A stretch of 6,963 nt of DNA from Acidaminococcaceae bacterium (GTDB lineage: Bacteria; Bacillota; Negativicutes; Acidaminococcales; Acidaminococcaceae): the NCBI GenBank assembly GCA_003512125.1, contig DOSQ01000125.1:1-6963 (forward strand), in the 5' to 3' direction. Each line of letters begins with the position of its first letter. The stretch's first letter is position 1. A model generated the notes under the pieces. The model made no database searches, was not told the DNA's origin, and saw only the letters and a list, made by a program, of their open reading frames with translations. The position numbers were made by a program, and so were the translations under genes. Positions 1 to 6,447 of this stretch are shown in pieces.

Positions 1-251
1 TGGGCGTCACGCTGGAAAAGCAGACGGTGAACGGGCGGAAGATTGTCCGCCGTACCCGCATTGCAGCGGCGAAGAAAAAAGCGGAAGAAGCGCCTAAATC
101 CCGGGGCCGTAATTCCGTTGCGGATAAACGCCATGCCCCTAAGACCGGCTCCAACCGCCGGCAAGTAAGCCGCCAGGCAGCCCGGGAAGCGTCCATGGCC
201 CTAAAAGAAAAGGCAAAGAAAGCTGCTAAAAAGAGCGGCAATAAAGTGTAA
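1..251 (+). CDS. C-terminal end of an unidentified protein with a highly basic tail (5' partial)
   Basis: The reading frame is already open at the window edge (first full codon at base 3) and runs to TAA at 249-251, leaving 82 residues. A GTG at 27 could be read as a start, and GGAAAAG lies just before it. The frame continues upstream without a stop, however, so I read this as the tail of a longer gene. The visible protein begins GVTLEKQTVNGRKIVRRTR and then becomes a low-complexity, probably disordered tail. About 26 of the 82 residues are Lys or Arg against about 6 acidic ones, with many Ala. Such tails usually bind nucleic acid or ribosomes, but that is inference from composition only. I do not recognise the family. 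In related Firmicutes rnc or a radical-SAM gene often precedes smc, but nothing here matches the end of an RNase III dsRNA-binding domain. It may be co-transcribed with smc, 221 bases downstream. Confidence 0.7.
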   Translation, partial: GVTLEKQTVNGRKIVRRTRIAAAKKKAEEAPKSRGRNSVADKRHAPKTGSNRRQVSRQAAREASMALKEKAKKAAKKSGNKV

Positions 252-265
252 GTATGAATTTGAAT

Positions 266-435
266 GCCAGGAAAAGAACTGAGCAAAACATCGGGAACGA
301 TTGCGTGATTCCATGAGATGAAATTCGCCGTTATGGCGAGACTGTCTGAGGGGCGCAGCCCCGAGTTTCGAAGCCATAGGCGAATGAGTCCATGGAATAG
401 CAATCGTGTACGGTTTTGCGAGGCCTTTTCCTGGC
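266..435. repeat. 170-base imperfect palindrome / structured RNA-like element between the upstream gene and smc
   Basis: Almost the whole stretch pairs with itself in nested order. The blocks are 266-276 with 425-435 (11 bp), 283-289 with 413-419 (7), 297-304 with 400-407 (8), 308-315 with 391-398 (8), 323-329 with 379-385 (7), 332-337 with 373-378 (6), 338-343 with 364-369 (6, one G-T wobble) and a terminal hairpin 350-354 with 358-362 around GCA. That is about 58 base pairs, separated by small bulges and asymmetric internal loops. No T-tract follows the outer stem, so it is not a simple terminator. The form suits either a dispersed palindromic repeat (MITE- or REP-like) or a structured RNA in the smc leader. 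I cannot assign it to a named RNA family. The pairing is seen directly; mobility or RNA function is inference. Confidence 0.75.
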
Positions 436-460
436 CGGTAATATCATTTTTCTCTATAAC

Positions 461-466
461 AGGTGA
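461..466 (+). promoter_or_regulatory. Ribosome binding site that sets the TTG start of smc
   Basis: AGGTGA lies six bases before TTG at 473. No ATG or GTG in the same frame lies nearby upstream. The protein read from this TTG begins MFLKSVTAFGFKSF, which lines up with the usual SMC N-terminus, so this site decides the start. Confidence 0.75.
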
Positions 467-472
467 TCCGTT

Positions 473-3400
473 TTGTTTTTGAAATCAGTTACAGCCTTCG
501 GGTTCAAATCCTTCGCTGACCGCACCGCTCTGGAATTCGGTGCGGGCATTACGGCGGTGGTAGGGCCCAACGGTTCAGGAAAAAGTAATATTTCCGATGC
601 GGTGCGCTGGGTGTTGGGCGAACAGAGCGCCAAATACCTCCGTGGCAGCAAAATGGAGGATATTATCTTTTCGGGTACCAGCAAACGCCGGCCTTTGGGC
701 GTGGCGGAAGTCACCCTGGTGTTCGACAACCGGGACCATATGCTGCCGCTGGATTTTGACGAGGTGAGCATTACCCGACGTCTGTACCGTTCCGGCGACA
801 GTGATTACGCTATTAACAAGAAAAACTGCAGATTAAAAGATATACTGGATCTGCTGGCGGATACGGGCATGGGCAAGGGCGCCATGTTCCTCATCGGGCA
901 GAATAAGATTGACGAGATTTTGAACAGCCGGCCGGAAGACCGGCGTTCCATCTTTGAAGAGGCGGCGGGAATTGCCCGGTTCCGTATGCGGAAGAAGGAA
1001 GCTACGCGCCGTCTGGACGATACGGCCAACAACCTGACCCGTATCAACGATATCAAAAGCGAAGTGGAAAGCCGTGTGGAACCGTTGCGTGTGGAAGCGG
1101 AGCGGACAACGCGTTTCAATGAGCTTAACGGGAAGCTGCGGATATGCAGGCTCACCCAGTTTGTGAACCGGGTGGAGACCATCGAGCAGGCCCGGGCAAA
1201 ACTGCAGCAGGAACAGGAAGCCTGCAATCAGGTTTTCCTGGAAAAAAGCACGGATGTGAGCAAACAGGAAGCACTCCTGGCCGGTCTGCAGCAGGAACTG
1301 GACACGTTAAACGACCAGGTGTCCCATATCCAGGCGGGCATCACGGAAAAGGAAAAGGCCCTGGAAGCCATCAAGGGCGAAGATGCCGTGCTGGACGAAC
1401 GCATAGAACAGAGCATCCGCCAACAGGGGAATCTGGCCAAACGGAATGAAAAACTGCAGGAACAGATCGACCAGTGGACGGCCCAACTGGAGTCGCTGGC
1501 CAGGGAGTTTGACGTGCTGGAGGCTAAACGGGATGAGGCGGCGGCGCTGGTTACGGATCTGGAACGGCAGCAGGCAGACCGGATGCAGGCCCAAAAAGAG
1601 AATGAAGCGAAAATACAGGAACTGACAGACAGCAACTTTGAAGATATGCGCAAAATGATAGAATTGCGCAATGAGATCCGGTCGATGGAAGCGGCCCAGG
1701 AACAGCGTATGAACCGCCGCAACCGGCTGAAGGACGACGTGGACGCGGCGGAACAGCGGGTGAACGAGCTGACCGAAGAGCAGCGGGGGCTTCTCTCCCG
1801 GAAGGGGGAACTGGAACAGGACGTGACCCGTTATATAAAGGAAGGGAACGAACTGGCAGCCAAAGCGGCAGACAAACGCAAAGTCTTTCAGGAAGTGGAG
1901 AAAAAATACAACGAATGCCAGACACAGATTGCGTCGGTGGAATCGCGCCTGCGGCTGTTACAGGATATGCAGCAGTCGCTGGAAGGGTTCGGATATGGCG
2001 TGCGGGCTGTGATGCAAAGCCAGGAAACGTGGCGCGATGAGGTGATCGGCCCGGCGGCTGCGTTGATTTCCGTTGAACCGGCGTATGTGACAGCCGTAGA
2101 AACGGCCCTGGGAGCCGGCGGGCAAAATCTGGTCATTCAGTCGGCAGATGCGGCAAAACAGGCCATCCGGTATCTGAAAGATCGCCGTGAAGGCAGGGCT
2201 ACCTTCCTGCCGTTGGACACCATCAAAGAACCGGTGCTGAAAGCAGAGGAAAAAACGCTGGCTAAGCTGCCGGGCATACGGGGCTTTGCGGCGGACCTGC
2301 TGCAGTGTGATGAGCATGTAAAACCGGCTCTCCGTTTCCTCATCGGCCGGGTGCTGGTAGCGGAAACTATGGATCATGCGCTGGCGGCGGCAAGAAAAAG
2401 CGGCTTCCGTCTGCGGGTGGTCACGTTGGACGGCGACATGGTCAATGCAGGCGGTTCCCTTACCGGTGGCAGCCGCCAGAAGAAAGAAGCAGGCTACCTG
2501 TCCCGGGAGAAGAACGTGAAGGAACAGGAGACGCTGTTACAAAAATACAATAAAGACCTGCTGGCTATCCAGGAAGAAAAGGAAGTTCTGGAAGACGCGC
2601 TGCAGGAACAGGAAAAACAGCTGGCTGTACTCCGGGACACGGTGCAGCAGAAGAATATCCGCCTGACCGAGATAAAAGCGGAGGAACAGCGGCTGGCGGA
2701 TGAACTGAAACGGGAGAACGAGGCACTGGAACTGGCCGTGGATACCCGCACCCAGCTGGCTAACGAGTATCTGTCCGTGCGGCAGCTTCTGGCAGATAAG
2801 CGGAAACCGCTGCAGGAAATGGAAGCGGCTAACACGGAAGCCAAGAATACCCTGGATTCGCTTCAACAGAAGATTGGGGCGGACCGGAGCGCGCTGGAGA
2901 CCCTGGCCCAACGGCTGCAGGATGCCCGGGTGCAGGCGGAGACCGCCAACACCCAGCGCCAGATGAAAGAAGAACGGATGAAACAGCTGGACGGCGATCT
3001 GGGGCGCCTGCAGGGCGACTTCAATGCCAACGCAGAAGAGCATGATAAGTTGGGGCAGACCGTCGAAAACAGTAAACAGAAAAAGACAGAGCTGGCGGAG
3101 CGGAACAGGTCGCTGATGCAGGAATTGCAGGATATTATCACAGGACAGCATGATTATTCCGAGCAGCGGCTGGAACTGACCCAGAAGCAGGGGGCTGCCG
3201 GTGAAAAGCTGAAAGCGCTGCGGAGCGAACTGTCGAAAGCGGAAACGAAAGTGCACCAGAATGAAATCGACAATGCCAAACTGGAAAGTGATTACCAGAA
3301 TGCGCTGGAACAGCTGACCTCAGAGTATAAAGTGAATCTGGCGGAAGCCAGGGAAGAGGCAAAAGCGGAAGGCGTACTGGAAGATAAAAGCGAGACGGCG

Positions 3401-4069
3401 TTGCGCCGGATGCAGGCTTCGCTGCAGCGGCAGATCGAGGAGCTGGGGCCGGTGAACCCCGGCGCCATTGAAGAGTATAAAGCGGTCAGCGAGCGCTACG
3501 AATTTCTGCAGAAGCAGTACACCGATTTGTGTGAAGCAAGGGACAAGCTGCAGTCCGTCATTTCGGAAATCAATTCGGGGATGACCAGGCGGTTTAAGGA
3601 AGCCTTCGGCAAGATCAACGGTTTTTTCCAGAATACATACGTGCAGTTGTTTGGCGGAGGCACCGCGATGCTGAAGCTGACGGATCCGGAAAACATCCTG
3701 GAGTCCGGCATCGACATCGAGGCCCAGCCGCCCGGTAAGAAGCTGCAAAGCCTGTTTCTGCTTTCCGGCGGGGAGCGGGCGCTGACGGTCATCGCATTAT
3801 TGTTTGCGCTGCTGAGTTACCATCCGTCTCCCTTCTGTATTCTGGATGAAATAGACGCGCCTTTAGACGATGCCAATATCGGACGTTTTGCAAAATTTCT
3901 GGAAGGGTACGCCCTGCAGACTCAGTTTATCGTCATCACTCATCGCAAAGGGACCATGGAAGCCGCCAATGTCATGTACGGGGTGACCATGGAGGAATCC
4001 GGCGTATCGAAGATTCTTTCTGTAAAGATGAGCGATAAACTGGTTAAGGAAAGCGGCGCAACGGGATAG
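473..4069 (+). CDS. smc: Chromosome segregation and condensation ATPase SMC
   Basis: This is the core subunit of the bacterial SMC-ScpA-ScpB condensin. It uses ATP-driven opening and closing of a ring-shaped dimer to organise and separate sister chromosomes in the nucleoid. It has 1198 residues, close to the usual 1150-1200. In order: N-terminal head with the opening FKSF motif and Walker A GPNGSGKSN at 31-39; QSAKYLRG at about 51-58; IGQNKIDEIL at 141-150, where most relatives have Gly rather than Asn after IGQ; first coiled coil about 165-500; hinge about 505-667, closing with GGSLTGGS at 660-667; returning coil about 670-985; C-terminal head from about 990. The C-terminal head carries the ABC signature LSGGERAL at 1097-1104, Walker B ILDEID at 1123-1128 with catalytic Glu1126, and the D-loop next to it. 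No frameshift or truncation is visible. The start is TTG, which may hold expression low. ftsY follows after 157 bases. Confidence 0.98.
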   Translation: MFLKSVTAFGFKSFADRTALEFGAGITAVVGPNGSGKSNISDAVRWVLGEQSAKYLRGSKMEDIIFSGTSKRRPLGVAEVTLVFDNRDHMLPLDFDEVSITRRLYRSGDSDYAINKKNCRLKDILDLLADTGMGKGAMFLIGQNKIDEILNSRPEDRRSIFEEAAGIARFRMRKKEATRRLDDTANNLTRINDIKSEVESRVEPLRVEAERTTRFNELNGKLRICRLTQFVNRVETIEQARAKLQQEQEACNQVFLEKSTDVSKQEALLAGLQQELDTLNDQVSHIQAGITEKEKALEAIKGEDAVLDERIEQSIRQQGNLAKRNEKLQEQIDQWTAQLESLAREFDVLEAKRDEAAALVTDLERQQADRMQAQKENEAKIQELTDSNFEDMRKMIELRNEIRSMEAAQEQRMNRRNRLKDDVDAAEQRVNELTEEQRGLLSRKGELEQDVTRYIKEGNELAAKAADKRKVFQEVEKKYNECQTQIASVESRLRLLQDMQQSLEGFGYGVRAVMQSQETWRDEVIGPAAALISVEPAYVTAVETALGAGGQNLVIQSADAAKQAIRYLKDRREGRATFLPLDTIKEPVLKAEEKTLAKLPGIRGFAADLLQCDEHVKPALRFLIGRVLVAETMDHALAAARKSGFRLRVVTLDGDMVNAGGSLTGGSRQKKEAGYLSREKNVKEQETLLQKYNKDLLAIQEEKEVLEDALQEQEKQLAVLRDTVQQKNIRLTEIKAEEQRLADELKRENEALELAVDTRTQLANEYLSVRQLLADKRKPLQEMEAANTEAKNTLDSLQQKIGADRSALETLAQRLQDARVQAETANTQRQMKEERMKQLDGDLGRLQGDFNANAEEHDKLGQTVENSKQKKTELAERNRSLMQELQDIITGQHDYSEQRLELTQKQGAAGEKLKALRSELSKAETKVHQNEIDNAKLESDYQNALEQLTSEYKVNLAEAREEAKAEGVLEDKSETALRRMQASLQRQIEELGPVNPGAIEEYKAVSERYEFLQKQYTDLCEARDKLQSVISEINSGMTRRFKEAFGKINGFFQNTYVQLFGGGTAMLKLTDPENILESGIDIEAQPPGKKLQSLFLLSGGERALTVIALLFALLSYHPSPFCILDEIDAPLDDANIGRFAKFLEGYALQTQFIVITHRKGTMEAANVMYGVTMEESGVSKILSVKMSDKLVKESGATG

Positions 4070-4080
4070 CGTGTGCTTTT

Positions 4081-4100
4081 GCGGGACGGGACCGCTTTTT
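4081..4100 (+). terminator. Weak terminator-like hairpin after smc
   Basis: Twelve bases after the smc stop, GCGG (4081-4084) can pair with CCGC (4092-4095) across a seven-base loop, and five T follow directly (4096-4100). A stem of only four G-C pairs is short for an efficient intrinsic terminator, so it may attenuate rather than stop transcription between smc and ftsY. Confidence 0.35.
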
Positions 4101-4157
4101 GCATTGCTGTGTCTTTGAAGGCGATTTGCGTTATGTATTTACTGAAAAAAGATTCTG

Positions 4158-4188
4158 CAGAGGACCTGCTTGCAGGGTAATCCCTCTG
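4158..4188 (+). other. Two-part hairpin in the ftsY leader
   Basis: CAGAGG (4158-4163) pairs with CCTCTG (4183-4188). Inside it, CCTGC (4165-4169) pairs with GCAGG (4172-4176) around TT. This gives 11 pairs with one small asymmetric internal loop. No T-run follows, so it is not an obvious terminator. It lies 38 bases before the ftsY start and leaves the ribosome binding site free. It could be mRNA-stabilising or a processing site, or have no function. Confidence 0.4.
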
Positions 4189-4226
4189 TAAATTGCAAAT
4201 AAAGAACGGGGAAAGGAAACAGAACC

Positions 4227-5153
4227 ATGGGCTTTTTTGAGAAACTGAAATCGGGGTTGAGCAAAACGCGCCAGAACTTCACCAACCGGATCACGGAGCT
4301 GGTGGGGATGTCTGCCAAAGTGGACGAGGATTTTCTGGAAGAACTGGAGATGATCCTGCTGACGGCGGACGTAGGCGTAAAAACTACGGAGAAGCTGATC
4401 GAAGATGTGCGGAAGGCTGCGAAAAACCGGGAGATTAAAGGCACGGAAGACGTGCTGCCGTTTTTGAAAAAACAGATTGCAGCCATGCTGAAGGACGACG
4501 GCGTTCGTACCCGGATCGGGGCGCATCCTACGGTGATTTTAATCGTAGGTGTGAACGGTGTGGGAAAGACCACTACCATCGGCAAGCTGTCCAACTACTT
4601 CCGTCTCTTCAATTATAAAGTGATGATGGCCGCGGGGGATACCTTCCGGGCCGCGGCATCCGCCCAGCTGAAAATCTGGGGCGAACGGGCCCAGTGCGAT
4701 GTGATTGCTCACGAGGAAGGAGCAGATCCGGCTGCCGTGGTGTTTGACGCGCTGAAAGCAGCCAAGGCCCGTAATGTAGACGTTCTTTTCATTGACACGG
4801 CGGGACGTCTGCACAATAAAGTGAACCTGATGAACGAGTTAGGCAAGATCGACCGCATCATCAAACGGGAGATACCGGAAGCGCCCCATGAAGTGTTCCT
4901 TGTTCTGGACGCCACCACCGGGCAGAATGCCATTACCCAGGCCAAGGTGTTTACAGAAACCACCAAGATCACGGGCGTGGTGCTGACGAAACTGGACGGC
5001 ACGGCCAAAGGCGGCGTGGTTGTGGCCATCCGGGAAGAACTGGGCCTGCCGGTGAAGTGGATCGGTGTCGGGGAAGGCATTATGGACTTCCGCCCCTTTG
5101 AACCGGAGAAGTTCGTGGATGCGTTATTTGCGACAGATGAGGAAGAAGGGTAA
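4227..5153 (+). CDS. ftsY: Signal recognition particle receptor FtsY
   Basis: FtsY is the membrane-associated GTPase that docks the SRP-ribosome-nascent chain complex by forming a twin heterodimer with Ffh, delivering membrane and secreted proteins to SecYEG. It has 308 residues, the short form common in Gram-positive-type bacteria. The long acidic A domain of E. coli FtsY is absent, and residues 1-22 form only a short basic amphipathic N-terminus (MGFFEKLKSGLSKTR), which probably contacts lipid. The N domain is about 23-95. The GTPase domain shows G1 GVNGVGKTT at 108-116, G2 DTFRAAA at 138-144, G3 DTAGR at 190-194, G4 TKLD at 254-257 and the closing GVGEG at 280-284. The start is ATG with AAGGA nine bases upstream (4213-4217). 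Its TAA is followed at once by the ATG of the DUF554 gene, so the two are almost certainly one transcript and translationally coupled. All key residues look intact. Confidence 0.98.
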   Translation: MGFFEKLKSGLSKTRQNFTNRITELVGMSAKVDEDFLEELEMILLTADVGVKTTEKLIEDVRKAAKNREIKGTEDVLPFLKKQIAAMLKDDGVRTRIGAHPTVILIVGVNGVGKTTTIGKLSNYFRLFNYKVMMAAGDTFRAAASAQLKIWGERAQCDVIAHEEGADPAAVVFDALKAAKARNVDVLFIDTAGRLHNKVNLMNELGKIDRIIKREIPEAPHEVFLVLDATTGQNAITQAKVFTETTKITGVVLTKLDGTAKGGVVVAIREELGLPVKWIGVGEGIMDFRPFEPEKFVDALFATDEEEG

Positions 5154-5849
5154 ATGTTTGCAGTAATCGTAAATACCATTACCATACTCATCGGCGCCTC
5201 CATCGGGCTCCTGCTTCGCAAGGGGCTGCCCGAATCCATGTCGGCTGCCATGATGAAGGGCCTTGGCCTGTGTACCATCGTCATTGGAATTCAGGGAATG
5301 ATCGAGGAAGAGAACATCCTGGTTTTGATTTTATCTACCATTGCGGGTATCGTTATCGGCGAATGGCTGGATGTGGACGGACATATTAACCGGGGCGCGG
5401 AACTCCTGACCTCCCGTTTTACGGGGAAGGGGGAAGGGGCGAAAATCGCCCAGGCCTTTGTGACCTCCTGCCTGATCATGAACGTAGGGGCTATGACCAT
5501 CGTGGGGTCCCTGGACGCGGGACTGCGGGGTAATTTCAGTATGCTGTATACCAAGTCGCTGCTGGATTTGATCGCAGGTATTCCTATGGCAGCGGCCATG
5601 GGCGTGGGCGTAATGGGCTCCGCGCTGTTCACCCTGGTCTTCCAGGGCGGCATCGTGCTGCTGGCGGAATACATTGCCCCTTATTTATCCGAAACGCTGA
5701 TTAAGGAACTGGTGAGTACCGGCAGCCTGATGATCCTTGCCATCGGCTTTAACATGCTGGATGTGACAAAATTGAAAGTGCTAAATTATCTGCCGGGCCT
5801 GCTGGTGGTTCCTTTGGCGCTGAAGCTGATGCAGGCGCTGGGATTTTGA
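5154..5849 (+). CDS. DUF554 family integral membrane protein (YqgA/YdfK type)
   Basis: This 231-residue hydrophobic protein matches the DUF554 family (E. coli YqgA, B. subtilis YdfK) by its opening (MFAVIVNTITILIGASIG), the GLGLCTIVIGIQG stretch and the GEWLD motif at 69-73. The family is described as a possible membrane transporter, but its substrate is not established. Likely membrane segments lie near residues 4-21, 35-50, 54-71, 99-119, 137-158, 160-176, 187-203 and 209-228, with a polar loop around 72-97. There is no cleavable signal peptide; the first hydrophobic segment appears to stay as an anchor. The ATG begins on the base after the ftsY stop, with GAGGAAGAAGGG inside the ftsY end serving as ribosome binding site. 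The family call is confident. A role in SRP-dependent insertion is only suggested by position, and the protein may simply be an SRP client or an unrelated passenger. Confidence 0.9.
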   Translation: MFAVIVNTITILIGASIGLLLRKGLPESMSAAMMKGLGLCTIVIGIQGMIEEENILVLILSTIAGIVIGEWLDVDGHINRGAELLTSRFTGKGEGAKIAQAFVTSCLIMNVGAMTIVGSLDAGLRGNFSMLYTKSLLDLIAGIPMAAAMGVGVMGSALFTLVFQGGIVLLAEYIAPYLSETLIKELVSTGSLMILAIGFNMLDVTKLKVLNYLPGLLVVPLALKLMQALGF

Positions 5850-5859
5850 AAATATGTTC

Positions 5860-5894
5860 AAGCTGTCAAGCAAAAATACTTGACAGCTTTTCTT
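5860..5894 (+). terminator. Strong intrinsic terminator of the ftsY-DUF554 unit
   Basis: A perfect 11-bp stem, AAGCTGTCAAG (5860-5870) with CTTGACAGCTT (5879-5889), closes an eight-base loop. It is followed by a T-rich tail (TTTT at 5888-5891, then CTTC). It begins 11 bases after the DUF554 stop. The stem is symmetric, but the opposite strand lacks a long T-tract beyond it, so it works best on + strand transcripts. Its right arm carries the -35 box of the next promoter. Confidence 0.88.
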
Positions 5895-5908
5895 CGTTCA
5901 TGTATAAT
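5880..5908 (+). promoter_or_regulatory. Consensus sigma-A type promoter for ylxM-ffh
   Basis: TTGACA at 5880-5885 and TATAAT at 5903-5908 are both perfect consensus hexamers, 17 bases apart. A start site near 5914-5916 would give a leader of about 57 bases before ylxM. The -35 box is part of the terminator's 3' arm, so terminator and promoter share DNA. Such a sequence should be a strong vegetative promoter, suiting the high demand for Ffh. Confidence 0.9.
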
Positions 5909-5922
5909 GCTCATGTTGAGCA
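5908..5922. promoter_or_regulatory. 15-bp dyad over the predicted ylxM start site (candidate operator)
   Basis: TGCTCA (5908-5913) and TGAGCA (5917-5922) are perfect inverted copies around TGT. The dyad begins on the last base of the -10 box and covers the likely +1, a classic place for a repressor site. It could equally form a small hairpin at the mRNA 5' end. With six-base arms, chance occurrence is possible. Confidence 0.4.
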
Positions 5923-5971
5923 GACTAATTAATCCGCGTTTCCTCAAGCAGAAGGGAATGAGACAGACACC

Positions 5972-6376
5972 ATGGCAGCAAGTGATTTTAACGACCGGAT
6001 CCGGTTCGGCAGCCTGTATGAAATCTATGGCGCCCTGCTGACGGAAAAGCAGCAGCAATGTCTGGAGCTGTACTTCTGTGAAGATTGTTCCCTGGCGGAA
6101 ATCGCTGAAGAGATGAACGTGTCCCGGCAGGCGGTCCACGATCTGCTGAAGCGGGTGGAACAACTGCTGGAACATTACGAAGAAATACTGGGTTTTCTGC
6201 GGCGCATGGAGAAAACAAGGAGACTGACCGAAGAAGCGGCGGCGATTCTGGACGGCGCGGCAGAAACGGGTAAAGACAAAACGGGTACCCTGTCCGACAG
6301 CAAAGCACGCAATACAAAGATTGCCCGTCTGAGGAAGATTATACAGGAATTGCAGGAAGAAGCAGGTAACGATTGA
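5972..6376 (+). CDS. ylxM: YlxM-family (UPF0122) helix-turn-helix protein, SRP-associated
   Basis: YlxM proteins are small HTH proteins encoded beside ffh in many Firmicutes. Work on the streptococcal homologue supports binding to the SRP and tuning of its GTPase activity, and the fold resembles sigma factor region 4. Here, of 134 residues, 22-65 match that domain: LTEKQQQCLELYF, then SLAEIAEEMNVSRQAVHDLLKR, with the recognition helix about 51-60. A helical segment follows to about 95, then a polar linker (about 98-113) and a final charged helix (114-132). That makes it somewhat longer than the roughly 105-115 residues typical of the family. The ATG at 5972 gives the conserved N-terminus. The best Shine-Dalgarno match, AAGGGA at 5952-5957, lies 14 bases away, farther than usual, which may lower translation. 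It is the first gene after the 5880-5908 promoter and is followed by ffh after 71 bases. Confidence 0.93.
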   Translation: MAASDFNDRIRFGSLYEIYGALLTEKQQQCLELYFCEDCSLAEIAEEMNVSRQAVHDLLKRVEQLLEHYEEILGFLRRMEKTRRLTEEAAAILDGAAETGKDKTGTLSDSKARNTKIARLRKIIQELQEEAGND

Positions 6377-6444
6377 ATGCCTGCAAGACGAATATAGATT
6401 GAAAAAGCTACATTACATTATAATAGTAAATGAAAGCAGGTAAC
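6361..6444 (+). repeat. Short direct repeat at the ylxM end and ffh start
   Basis: AGCAGGTAAC occurs at 6361-6370, across the last codons of ylxM, and again at 6435-6444, as the ffh ribosome binding region. Both copies are followed within a few bases by TGAATG: at the first copy this is the ylxM stop plus an ATG, and at the second it leads into the ffh ATG. The copies lie 74 bases apart, with the AT-rich promoter-like stretch between. Confidence 0.5.
6399..6424 (+). promoter_or_regulatory. Possible secondary promoter for ffh
   Basis: A perfect TATAAT (6419-6424) lies in an AT-rich gap before ffh. TTGAAA (6399-6404) is the best -35 match but is only 14 bases away, shorter than the preferred 16-18. 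Alternatives at correct spacing match poorly. A start near 6431 would leave a leader of about 17 bases that still contains AGCAGG (6435-6440), seven bases before the ATG. It may give ffh expression independent of ylxM. Confidence 0.4.
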
Positions 6445-6447
6445 TGA

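Noticed and set aside
338..372. Hammerhead-type ribozyme core in the apical part of the palindrome
   Set aside because: The CTGAG and GAA bases superficially resemble it, but the required CUGANGA and GAAA core with three helices is not present.
425..455. Right arm of the palindrome read as an intrinsic terminator for the upstream gene
   Set aside because: The outer stem is followed by CCGGTAATATCA before any T-run, so the geometry of an intrinsic terminator is missing.
1144..1449. A 101-codon + strand open frame in another frame inside smc
   Set aside because: It overlaps intact smc coding sequence; its composition (Gly, Arg, Pro, Thr) is that of a frame-shifted reading.
2537..3256. A 239-codon open frame on the - strand within smc
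   Set aside because: It lies wholly inside a clearly coding, coiled-coil-rich part of smc. Biased codon use on the coding strand opens antisense frames, and the product is a compositionally odd Leu/Phe/Gln-rich string with no recognisable domain.
4709..5284. A 191-codon - strand open frame across the ftsY/DUF554 junction
   Set aside because: It is antisense to two confident genes, has Ser/Thr-rich shadow composition and no recognisable domain.
5958..6044. Short upstream ORF starting at ATG 5958 and overlapping the ylxM start
   Set aside because: AAGGGA ends one base before this ATG, too close to serve it, and the frame reads out of phase through conserved ylxM codons.
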